This document shows, in pieces, positions 39,975-49,700 of a stretch of 64,000 bases of DNA. Source of the DNA: a virus; IMG/VR virus record IMGVR_UViG_3300038429_000195, positions 1 to 64,000 of that record; one strand, given 5' to 3'. The notes beneath the pieces were generated by a model. It saw only the letters and a program-made list of their open reading frames with translations, did not search any database and was not told the origin of the DNA. Numbering within the stretch: position 1 is the first letter of the stretch; every line of letters begins with the position of its first letter. Position numbers and translations under genes: made by a program.

Positions 39975-42674
39975 TTAGAAATCTATTTTCACCACAAAAT
40001 TAATAGGAAAATCTGGGGTAATTTTGATTGGCGAACCCAATTTTGCTATGGCTACTAAATCACATCCATCATATAATCCAATTGAAGTTACTGTAGGTGC
40101 CAAATATGAACCCGTTGGGTCCTGCTTGACTAAACTTTCATATTCTAAAAAGGTAGGATTAATCATCGGTGGTTGACCACGAAGAGTTTTACTATTCATA
40201 TAATCAAGAATATTAGCCAAAAATTTGTTCTGTGAATTTGGAGTAATATAAAGATTATAATTTTTCTGTGTTAATCTGTAAATAAAGTATTTCCACAAAA
40301 TATACATGTCATTATTATCAATTTTATTATCATTGTTAAAATCCAAATCTCCATACATAGTATTATTTATGGTGGAATAACTTGAGGCAAATAAATTATC
40401 TGTTCCAACCCAAAAAGATGAATACATCTTAAACACAGCTGGTTCTTCATTTGTAGTAGTATCAACAATTGAAGAACTCCAATCAGTATTTGGTTGTCCT
40501 GTTACTTCAGTATTCTTGTAGGCCATATACCTAAGTAATACATCTGCATCTTGAAAATCAAATTTGCCATTTTGATTTATATCAAATTCGGCATTTGGAA
40601 ATATAATTGCTGTTGGATTGGTACTAACGTTAAATTCTCCTATATCAACAGGACAAACAACTTGTTTTTCAAATATGGTCTGAGAAGATGTGAATTCTAT
40701 ATCATAATCATATTCATTAACAGTATTACTGAGTTGTAATCCCTCAAAATTTGAACCAGAAGTCATAATAACCATTTTACCGTTTCTATAAAAAACATTA
40801 CCAACATAAAAATTTGGGCGAAGATTTTTAAGATTATAAATGTAAGATTTTCCACTAAGGTCGCCAATAACATCCACACTACCAGTAAAGCTTCCCGTAA
40901 AAGGACTCAAATCCATGATAGTGTTTGACCCTGATATCAACATAGGAGAACCTATTATGATGAATTGATTACTAATATTTGCATCCCACCCATACACACG
41001 ATATGGTGACAAAAACTGTTTTTTAACTTGATAAATATTGGATATATCCCAATCAATATTAGTTGTGTCGGGTATAGAACCTGTGTTTTTGTTATATAAA
41101 ATAAATTGCCCATTTAAAAGAGCATCAGGACTATCTCCACAAAACCATTTTTGGAATAAAGAACCTCGAAGATAACAAATTGAAGAAGATAAAGCATTTA
41201 TTTTTGGAACTCCTGCTACAGCATATTGATCATAAACACTCACCGACCAACCTAACATATTATTGTTGATAATCTTTTCATTACCATATGATTTTCTAGC
41301 CAAATAATATCCATAGTTTGCATTAGCACATCTTTCAAAGAAATAAACAGAACCTTGTGTATATGATAAACTGTCATTTTCATATTCTTGTATAGTTCTG
41401 TCAGTTGGTGCTCCTACCATTACTGTATTACCATACATCGAAACAGAATGACCAAAAGAATCATTAACATTCGGATAATTTAAAACTATAGGAAAAGTAG
41501 GATAAAATGGAAGTGGATAAATAGAACCACTATCAGGATACAAAGTAAACGTATTATTCCATTCAGTTCCATCAAATTCATAAATATAAGCTCTAGATTC
41601 ACTTGATTTCAAACTTCCAACAACCATACTCCAACTAAAAGAGGATGATGCTTTATTCATTCCAATACTAGCACCAAAATCATCATCTACATCAATATCG
41701 GAAGGTAGTGGTAACGTTTGAAAAAACGACCAACTCAGATTATTTTCATCCAATTTTCTAAACATGAATACTGCTCCCATACTTCCTGATTCAAGAGGTG
41801 AACCTACAGCCAACCATTCATCATTTAATGAAACAGAATACCCAAAGGAAGATGTTATGACAGGATTTGGATTATATATTGTCGTTAAGTATGGATTTGT
41901 TCCAACTATTCCAACTGTTCTTAGACTTAAATTTACAAGGTCTGTATTTGTATAAAATGTTTGTATGTTTACATTACCACCACTATTTGATGTTGATGCT
42001 ATTGACACGTTTATCCAATTAGCTCCCGGAGTCAATAAATCCAATGATTGAAGTAATACAAATGAATAATTTTGTACTGATGGAACATTTGCTTGAACAG
42101 TCACAGGCCCATTTAGTGATGAAGAGAAATAACTGGTAATTGTAGGTGGTATTCTCTTAGCATAAGGGTCTATATCTAATACTGAAACATCAAAAAGGTC
42201 AACATATCCCGACCCTGTAAAAACAAAAGACTCCGTTATAAATGTAAATGTACTTGTAAAGTATGGATTTCCTATTGCTAATAAAGTATTACGTAAATCT
42301 AATGATAATCCATATCCATCTTCCGAAGCTGTATAATATAATCCCGTATCAACAGACAAATCCAAGTCTGCAGTATAAGGGATGGAACCTGTATATTCTG
42401 TTTGTATATAATCGGTTGGACCTGTTGGAAAAGGATTATTATATTCTGTTGTTAACAAAATCAATTCGGATGGAGTTAAAGGGCGAAAAAGAGTTGTTTT
42501 ATAATCATGAATATCTGAATTTATATTATATTTATAAACTTCTACGGAACCTGTTCTGGTAAGGCTACTTGTCATTGGGTCATAACGAAATAAACTAGGA
42601 TTTCCCACTGCTGCCCAATATCCATCGCATGCTACAGACCATCCAAAATTTTGGTTATAAATATTTGCAATCAT
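39975..42674 (-). CDS. Tail-tip protein: FG-GAP-like propeller plus dockerin-like pair plus shared C-terminal cap
   Basis: 899 aa. The first ~500 residues carry integrin-type FG-GAP repeats (FGWSVACDGYWAAVGNP, YGLSLDLRNTLLAIGNP, FGYSVSLNDEWLAVGSP, FGHSVSMYGNTVMVGAP, LGWSVSVYDQYAVAGVP). Residues about 695-795 hold two calcium-loop segments, DINQNGKFDFQD and DFNNDNKIDNND, each followed by a helix (ADVLLRYMAY; MYILWKYFIY), the pattern of type I dockerin repeats. The last ~40 residues (TSIGLYDGCDLVAIAKLGSP...VVKIDF) match the end of 44854..46038. This is probably a receptor-binding or baseplate-anchored adhesin. The ATG at 42674 lies before a TATTTATA copy at 42656-42663 inside the frame. Confidence 0.75.
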   Translation of the reverse strand: MIANIYNQNFGWSVACDGYWAAVGNPSLFRYDPMTSSLTRTGSVEVYKYNINSDIHDYKTTLFRPLTPSELILLTTEYNNPFPTGPTDYIQTEYTGSIPYTADLDLSVDTGLYYTASEDGYGLSLDLRNTLLAIGNPYFTSTFTFITESFVFTGSGYVDLFDVSVLDIDPYAKRIPPTITSYFSSSLNGPVTVQANVPSVQNYSFVLLQSLDLLTPGANWINVSIASTSNSGGNVNIQTFYTNTDLVNLSLRTVGIVGTNPYLTTIYNPNPVITSSFGYSVSLNDEWLAVGSPLESGSMGAVFMFRKLDENNLSWSFFQTLPLPSDIDVDDDFGASIGMNKASSSFSWSMVVGSLKSSESRAYIYEFDGTEWNNTFTLYPDSGSIYPLPFYPTFPIVLNYPNVNDSFGHSVSMYGNTVMVGAPTDRTIQEYENDSLSYTQGSVYFFERCANANYGYYLARKSYGNEKIINNNMLGWSVSVYDQYAVAGVPKINALSSSICYLRGSLFQKWFCGDSPDALLNGQFILYNKNTGSIPDTTNIDWDISNIYQVKKQFLSPYRVYGWDANISNQFIIIGSPMLISGSNTIMDLSPFTGSFTGSVDVIGDLSGKSYIYNLKNLRPNFYVGNVFYRNGKMVIMTSGSNFEGLQLSNTVNEYDYDIEFTSSQTIFEKQVVCPVDIGEFNVSTNPTAIIFPNAEFDINQNGKFDFQDADVLLRYMAYKNTEVTGQPNTDWSSSIVDTTTNEEPAVFKMYSSFWVGTDNLFASSYSTINNTMYGDLDFNNDNKIDNNDMYILWKYFIYRLTQKNYNLYITPNSQNKFLANILDYMNSKTLRGQPPMINPTFLEYESLVKQDPTGSYLAPTVTSIGLYDGCDLVAIAKLGSPIKITPDFPINFVVKIDF

Positions 42675-42709
42675 AACTATAACTATCCATATAAAAAATA
42701 ATTTTCAAA

Positions 42710-43369
42710 TTATACTCCCCAATACCAATTACATCCAGATGAACTGGCATTTGCATTAAATGTATTTGAAAAATAACCTATTTCCTGTTGGTGAGAAAAT
42801 AAATTAGTTCCAGCAAACAAATTTCCATTACCGTCATCCATTACAGTGTATGGATTATCATAAGTATCAATATACATCGTAATTGTATTCGGTAAGATTT
42901 TATCTCCATATAAATATCTTGGAATATCAATCAGCCAAAATCCATTTGATAAAAATCGTTTGGTTTTAGAAAGTTCAAAATCAATATTTTCAATACCCCA
43001 CATTTTACTTGGGTCATAGTAAGTATTATAAAACGCTGTTTTAACTTGATAATAAATGGACCTCTGATATGTTCCATCCAAATTCACAGGGTCAGAATCA
43101 GGATAAAATGAACCTGTAACATTTAAACCTTGTTCTATTGTAGCTAAATCATATGGTGCCGGATTTAATGCTAAACTACACGAAATATTTAAAACTGGAG
43201 AAGAACTTCCATTACCATAATCAAGAAATTGTAATGCAAGAGTAACAACTGATTGCGTACCCATAGGCAGTAAAAGCAAGTCGGAATTATCAGTGTTGTT
43301 AACTGACCATGCTTTTATTGCACTAAAAGGTGTAGATTGAACTTGATACTTTTTAAGTGATTTTATCAT
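42710..43369 (-). CDS. Tail-tip protein, short paralogue of 43372..44844
   Basis: 219 aa. Landmarks: MIKSLKKYQVQSTPFSAIKAW, GLNVTGSFYPDSDPVNLDGTYQR (split at residue 100), MWGIENIDFELSKTKRFL, DDGNGNLFAGTNLFSHQQEIG and CNWYWG at the end. The same landmarks occur in the N-terminal ~215 residues of the next gene upstream. The function was not recognised; baseplate or tail-tip context. It starts 2 nt after its paralogue's stop. Confidence 0.65.
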   Translation of the reverse strand: MIKSLKKYQVQSTPFSAIKAWSVNNTDNSDLLLLPMGTQSVVTLALQFLDYGNGSSSPVLNISCSLALNPAPYDLATIEQGLNVTGSFYPDSDPVNLDGTYQRSIYYQVKTAFYNTYYDPSKMWGIENIDFELSKTKRFLSNGFWLIDIPRYLYGDKILPNTITMYIDTYDNPYTVMDDGNGNLFAGTNLFSHQQEIGYFSNTFNANASSSGCNWYWGV

Positions 43370-43371
43370 AT

Positions 43372-44844
43372 TTAATCAGTAGTATATTGTCTTCCAATTA
43401 TAATGGAACTTCCATAGGCCAGAAGTCCCCGTACTTCCGGTGAAAAATGTTCATGGACAACTGGCGTCCATACAATAGTATCGGTTGACTGGTAAAAAGT
43501 ATTATTTAAACCTGCTACGTAATACACACCATTATCAAATAGAACAGTATATAAGTCATTTGTGATATCGCTGCTTCGAATATTCCATAGAGTTCCATTC
43601 GATGATACTATAATAGTACCCCCAAAACCTGCAGCAACAAAGTTATTGCCGTCATAAATAACTTGGTGAAGTTCACTGCTTACTCCAGAAATTTGGACTG
43701 ACCACAAAGTAGCGTTTGTTGACGTGATAACAATTCCACCACGTCCAACTGCGACATACTGTCCTTGAGCGTAAATTACGCTATACAGGTCGTTTCCTAC
43801 GGGAGAATCATGTTTTGTCCATAAAGTTCCATTCAATGAAAGAATTGTAGTACCGCCGGTTCCTACAGCAACGTATTGTCCATTTGCATAAATTATTGAT
43901 TGTAAATTGGATAGTGTGGGCGATACTTGTTGATACCAGACAATGGCATCTGAGGATGTATATATTACACCATCATTCCCTACACCAACAAACAAAGAAT
44001 TTACATAAATAAAACTAACAATTGTATCATTGACATCACCTATAAAAGTCCAATAGTATCCATCAGGCGAAGAAAAGAAATTGCTACCATCGGTACCATA
44101 GAGTGTACCATTTACATCTATTATACAGCGAAACCCATATGCTCCTATACAATCTTGGGGAACAAATATAAAAGAAAGGGAAGGCTTCGGTGTTAATGAT
44201 TCCCAATACCAATCACAACCTCTATCACTAGCAGTTACAAAATTATTTGGATATGTACCAAGTTCTTGCTGACGGGAAAATAAATTAGTTCCAGCAAACA
44301 AATTTCCATTACCATCATCTACAATAGTATAATTATTATCTGTTGTAGTATCATACATCACAATAGTATTAGGTAACATTTTTTCTCCAAAAACTGCTTG
44401 AGGAATTTCAAACATTTTGAATTTATCAGTTATAAATCTTTTTGTTTTGGAATTTTCAAAATCAATGTTTTCCAATCCCCAAATTTTTGTAGGGTCACGA
44501 TAATTGTTATAAAACATACCAGCAATTTGTGTATAAACACACCGTTGATAAGTTCCATCTGGATTTTGAGGGTCGGAGTTAGGATAAAAAATTCCCGTAA
44601 CTTTTAGTCCATCTTTAAACAAAGCTAAGTCAAGTTCTTGTTGTTCCAATGCAATATTACAAGCACTAGCAGTTATAGGACCAGAAAGTTCATTATCAAT
44701 ATACTCCAGAGCAACAGGTAGACCAGCACTTCCACTATGTTCCATGAGAATTAAATCCTCATTTATTACATTGGATACTTCCCAATTTTGTGTAGCAACA
44801 AAAGGTGTGGTTTGCGTATCATCTTTATAAAGTGATTTAAGCAT
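43372..44844 (-). CDS. Tail-tip protein: paralogous domain plus beta-propeller
   Basis: 490 aa. Residues 1-215 parallel 42710..43369 (MLKSLYKDDTQTTPFVATQNW, LKVTGIFYPNSDPQNPDGTY, IWGLENIDFENSKTKRF, NGNLFAGTNLFSRQQELG, CDWYWE). The C-terminal 270 residues hold about six blade repeats such as ILSLNGTLWTKHDSP..LYSVIYAQGQYVAVG, ITSTNATLWSVQISG and IVSSNGTLWNIRSSD. The blades resemble those of the 1496-aa fibre in plan but not closely in sequence. Domain gain after duplication is the simplest reading. An adhesin role at the tail tip is likely. Confidence 0.7.
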   Translation of the reverse strand: MLKSLYKDDTQTTPFVATQNWEVSNVINEDLILMEHSGSAGLPVALEYIDNELSGPITASACNIALEQQELDLALFKDGLKVTGIFYPNSDPQNPDGTYQRCVYTQIAGMFYNNYRDPTKIWGLENIDFENSKTKRFITDKFKMFEIPQAVFGEKMLPNTIVMYDTTTDNNYTIVDDGNGNLFAGTNLFSRQQELGTYPNNFVTASDRGCDWYWESLTPKPSLSFIFVPQDCIGAYGFRCIIDVNGTLYGTDGSNFFSSPDGYYWTFIGDVNDTIVSFIYVNSLFVGVGNDGVIYTSSDAIVWYQQVSPTLSNLQSIIYANGQYVAVGTGGTTILSLNGTLWTKHDSPVGNDLYSVIYAQGQYVAVGRGGIVITSTNATLWSVQISGVSSELHQVIYDGNNFVAAGFGGTIIVSSNGTLWNIRSSDITNDLYTVLFDNGVYYVAGLNNTFYQSTDTIVWTPVVHEHFSPEVRGLLAYGSSIIIGRQYTTD

Positions 44845-44853
44845 TTCATTATT

Positions 44854-46038
44854 TTAAAAATCCAATCTGACCTTAATTAAAAGCTCATTGTCAAAGGTTT
44901 TTATAGCAGGTCTACTTAATTTACCAACTGCTACCAGTTCATTGCTAGCATCATACAAACCAATCGTAGTAATATATGTTGTTGGATTTGTAATAAAATC
45001 AGAATTGTATATAGTTCCGGCAGCATGAATACCGTCTGTACCATCATAAACATATGTCGGATTATTAGAATAATTAAAATCAAGATTTTTAACTCTCACA
45101 AAATAATGCTGAGATGGAACATATTCAGTTTTACGAACTTTCATTGTATTATTTGCATTCTGAATTGCCCAAAAGAATACTTTATGATTTACAGTAGTTG
45201 GGACTAATGATAATTGGCCGAGAATAGGTATACCAGAAATACTTCCAGTACTATAATTTGACATACATACTGTTCCAGCACCACTAGGACTAGGCGGCCC
45301 AACTGTTCCTGAAAGATTACTCAATCCTATGAGTTGATCAATAATTTTAGCATTAAATACAACTACACCATCTTCTGGATAGAATAATCCAATACCCTGA
45401 TATGAAGGCAAAGTGGTCGTTGAACCATTAATAGACCCTATTATCAAATTATAAACTGATGAAGCTTGAGAAAAGAATGGTGAATCATCTCGTAAAGTTA
45501 TAGAACCATTAGACCCCGTTAATGTAATTTCAAAAAGACCCTCATCAACTTTGTCTTTCATTTTATAAGAGGAAAAATTTATAACAAATATATCATATCC
45601 AGTAATCATTTGAGGATTAGCAGAACTTCCAGATAAAAATTGAAACAATCCAGTTTCTCCTTCTCCCAACAATAAATTTTGATATTGCGTATAAATAGCT
45701 TTGGGTGCAAACGCTAAAATACTTCCAGTATCTAAATCAAAAGAACCACTTCCAAATTCACCATAATAATTACCATAAGCTACTGAAAAATATGGGTCAT
45801 TATTACCATAAGTTGTGGTATCTGGAAATATATTAATATAATACATGGTTCTACGAATATCATAAATTGATGCTCCGAACGAAGGTGATGGTGTAGTTGC
45901 TGATTGGGTTAGTGCAAAAAAGTCATCAAGAAAAGAACTTTGAGTTAGGAAGGTAACTCCTTCGGGCCAAAATCCACTTGTAACGGTACTCGTTCTACCA
46001 GCTACTATATCAGTGGGGTCAAATTGATTGAATATCAT
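44854..46038 (-). CDS. Baseplate/tail-tip structural protein conserved in T4-like phages
   Basis: 394 aa. Segments FGASIYDIRRTMYYINIFPD, AIYTQYQNLLLGEGETGLF, YDIFVINFSSYKMKDKVDEG and FEITLTGSNGSITLRDDSP recall a virion protein of marine T4-like phages, though I cannot name its T4 counterpart. The C-terminal segment TIGLYDASNELVAVGKLSRP...IKVRLDF is shared with 39975..42674. It sits between the 218-aa structural protein and the propeller protein, with 9-10 nt gaps. Confidence 0.7.
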   Translation of the reverse strand: MIFNQFDPTDIVAGRTSTVTSGFWPEGVTFLTQSSFLDDFFALTQSATTPSPSFGASIYDIRRTMYYINIFPDTTTYGNNDPYFSVAYGNYYGEFGSGSFDLDTGSILAFAPKAIYTQYQNLLLGEGETGLFQFLSGSSANPQMITGYDIFVINFSSYKMKDKVDEGLFEITLTGSNGSITLRDDSPFFSQASSVYNLIIGSINGSTTTLPSYQGIGLFYPEDGVVVFNAKIIDQLIGLSNLSGTVGPPSPSGAGTVCMSNYSTGSISGIPILGQLSLVPTTVNHKVFFWAIQNANNTMKVRKTEYVPSQHYFVRVKNLDFNYSNNPTYVYDGTDGIHAAGTIYNSDFITNPTTYITTIGLYDASNELVAVGKLSRPAIKTFDNELLIKVRLDF

Positions 46039-46048
46039 ATAATTATAT

Positions 46049-46705
46049 TTATGTTGTTATATTAGTAGTCGTCAGTGGGACTGTTACTGTAACTTCAATA
46101 CTCAAACTACCTCCAGATTCATTACCAATAATTGTCAATGTCGTAGAAGTTGTTTGACCTAAACTACTATTCGGAAGAAAGATAAAAGTTTGTCCTACAA
46201 CAACCTGTGAACTGGATGTATTGATATCACCAGCAAATGCTGGTATTGTACTAGAAACAGAATTAATTGAATTAGCTTGAGAAACAATCAAAACACCAAC
46301 ATTCTTATTTCCAAGAATTGCTGTATAACCAAGAGTAAGATTATAAGGTGGATTGGTTGAAGGAGCAATGGTAATCTGACCAGTATAATTACTAGCAACC
46401 GAAATTTTATCCTGTGCAATACTGATAACAGGAATAGAAGTAACGCCTTGATTAAGACTTACCAATTTATATTTCATGACCTGAGTTTCATCGGAAACAG
46501 GTTCAAAAACAGGTGTATTTCTTATAGCAATATCATAAAAAGCACTACCATTTGGATGATTTGGTTGATAAAGTGTATAGTCAATTTCATCGTCTGCCAA
46601 AGCAAATGATGTAATATTCAGATTTCCATTCTGCGCCAGAAGCTGGCGTCCTTTTTTAGTAAGAATAGCATCTACAGTTATTGTTTGATTGTCAATATAT
46701 CCCAT
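46049..46705 (-). CDS. Structural protein of the baseplate region
   Basis: 218 aa. It begins MGYIDNQTITVDAILTKKGR, followed by NITSFALADDEIDYTLYQPN, a start pattern that recurs in structural proteins of environmental T4-like phages. The C-terminal half is Thr/Ser/Val-rich and beta-like. The function is unknown. A purine-rich AGAGAAA lies upstream of the ATG, and there is a 63-nt gap to the next upstream gene. Confidence 0.65.
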   Translation of the reverse strand: MGYIDNQTITVDAILTKKGRQLLAQNGNLNITSFALADDEIDYTLYQPNHPNGSAFYDIAIRNTPVFEPVSDETQVMKYKLVSLNQGVTSIPVISIAQDKISVASNYTGQITIAPSTNPPYNLTLGYTAILGNKNVGVLIVSQANSINSVSSTIPAFAGDINTSSSQVVVGQTFIFLPNSSLGQTTSTTLTIIGNESGGSLSIEVTVTVPLTTTNITT

Positions 46706-46768
46706 ATGAATTTCTCTTTTCTCTTATAAGTATTCTCTTAAATGTGTTTTTTTCCATCTTTCCATATT

Positions 46769-49700
46769 TTAACTGGAGCCGCCCCTACTACCGGGAGGAC
46801 CGCCCCTACTGGGAGGACCCTTACTAGGTCGTCTGGTTGGCCCAGCCGAACCTCCACCAGATAAAACTATTTGACCAGTAGTTGAAGAAGGAACAGTTTG
46901 AATAACATTACTAGCATTTATTACAGTAACATTACTGACGTTAGTTGATTGAACAGGAGAACTTCCATCGTTAATACCATTACTATTAATCGTTGAATCT
47001 GATGTTTCTTGTCCTTTAATAAAAATTCTATTACCATAGGTTCCATATTTTATTTTTGAGAATTGTTGTAATTTATGAGAATAATGATTTCTTGGATAAC
47101 CAGAAACCAATTCAAAATATTGTGATAAAGGACTTATATTTAAATTAAAGTTGGTTTTGGTAATAGGTGTAAATATATTTGCAGAAGCACTTATATTACT
47201 TACTTTTTGATCTGGTGTTCCAAGAAACGTGTTAGTTCTATGAAGATATGCATTTGCAACAAAATCATATGTATAAGAATAGCTTGATGAGTCATATACA
47301 GGCAATGATACTAAATCCGTAAAATATATTAGATTTCTCATATAATGTTCATCAAGCATAACGTATCTATAAAGATATAGCGACGAGGATGAATATGTGT
47401 TATCTAATGGATTATCAGAACGAATATATTCCCCTGTTTTGGCATAATAATAATATTTATCCCACACTTTTACCATATAGTATAGAATTGGATGATTTCC
47501 TTGATTAGAACCTGAAAAGAATTTATTTGGATAATTAACACCGTGGTCAGGTCCAATTATAAATCTACCACCTTCATCTTGAGAAGTTACCGAACCATAA
47601 ATAGGAATGGTGTAATTAGATGATAATGGTCCTGATGAAGATGTTTCCCACAATCTAGGCAATAATTCAAAATCAGGATAGAAGGAATGTTGAATTTTAT
47701 CCATGAAATCAGTATAATATCCACTTCCAATATTAGAAGGCTTTACTTCTGTAGGGTCATCTATGTATGTTAAGTCTATTATATCACTATAACTTGGAGG
47801 CATAGAGTTTGCCATAGACTGTTGTAATTGTGGAAAACCACCGTTTACCAATGTCCAGTCAGTATTAAAATCTGTCCAAAAAAGACATTCATCAAAATTA
47901 TAAATATTTTTTATTACAGTTGGAGTTTTATATGAAATGTCAAGACTAGCTGTTATTGGCCTATTTTGATATTTTGGTCTTTCAAGAAGTGTTGGCTCAA
48001 TTACCACACCTGTATAAGAATTAGCTCTAGCTGGTATAATATTTCGTATAGCTTGAAAAATAGATTTATCAAAATAAAATTTATATACTGTCAATAATTC
48101 ATTAAAATATGTTCTTTTATTACCATTTGTATTATATTCATAATTTTTATTAACTAAATTTGCATATTTGTCATTGTAAAGGTCAGATGTATTACCAATA
48201 AGCCCCATAATGCCGCTTTTACCAACATATCTCAAAATATCTTTATTTTTAGAATCCTGTGGGTCAATAAAAAATCCAAGTTGATTAGACTCACCTGAAA
48301 CTGTTATATCAGGATTAATGGTTGACCTGTCAAATGGGTCAAGTCTAGTATCGAGATTATAAGATAATGTTCGGATTTTAACATTTTTATATTTATTAGG
48401 TCCAAATTTAGATGCATCAATATTCTGTTGGTATGTCAATTCTTGAAATTGATATGGATAAACTGATTGAGAAAACCATTGACATGTAGGATAACCAACC
48501 CAAGAAGCAGAAAAAGCATTTCCAATTGCTTCTGGAAAGTTATGAGCAATAATTTCAACTGAACCTGTCGGATAATAAGATTGCCAATTTTGTTCAATAA
48601 TACTCAAAGATGCAGAATATAAAGTAGGATTAACAGTAGTAAGAGTTTGGTCTGTGTAATAGTTTGGAATAGCATAGTATGGAGATTCATTATCAACCCA
48701 CACAGAACCACTATAATAATACATGTTTTGTGGATAATCCCAATTTAATCTTACCCATAAATGTTGATAAGGAACAGAACCACTAAAACCATATGAATTT
48801 AAATCATCAACGTGTTCTTCAAAATCGTTATCATCAATAGGAACATCCCAAATTAATAATTTATCCAATGCCCCTTTAAATGTTCCATCACTTAATCTAA
48901 ATTTACCAAATTGAGAAAATACATCATTGTCATTATTATAAAAAATTGCATCGGATGTAGAATAAAAAATTTTTCTTCCATTTTCATTCCTTTGAACGGT
49001 TAAATCATATTCAGTAGGAATATCATTTAAATCTGTAGATGGGTCAAATAAAGAATTTGGATAATTTCTTCTCAACATCACACTAAAAATATCACCATTG
49101 AAAATAGGCAATACACTACTTGTTATATTAATACCTGAAGAACCAGAACCCATTTGAAACACAACTTTTCCAGTATATTGACCCGGAACTCTATAGAATC
49201 CTAAAGCCCAATTAAAATTATAAGAACTTGAATATGGATATGGAATACTTGTAAATAATGGGAAAAATTTAAAATTTGGGTAATAAGTATTGTTAGGGTC
49301 AGAACCAATGGAAAATTTGAATTCTGTTGTCATAACTGAATATGGTATTGGTCCTTCAATGTAATCACTCACGCCTGAGAATTGGAGCATATACATTTTT
49401 TCATCTAGTTCATATGTAGGAGATATATCGCTAGCATAATCTGTCCCACCATATTCTCTTATCGTAAGCATCGATGAAGGTAAACCATAACATGACAACA
49501 AATAATCCACACATTGTTCTGTACCCTTGGTCTTATAGATGCCCGGTAAACTAATGAGAATGCGATTCCATATAATTTGAAGTCTCTGTTGGGAAGATAA
49601 AGCATTATAAGATGCTGAATTCATACTGTTCAGATATACTTCGTCAAGGTCTAGCGACCCAATAATATCATCGACATCCCATCCAAAAGAATACAACATT

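Noticed and set aside
42656-42663. TATTTATA octamer as promoter of 39975..42674
   Set aside because: It lies inside the frame 11 nt after the ATG, encoding I-Y-N, and no alternative in-frame start follows it. It is treated as chance or coding sequence.
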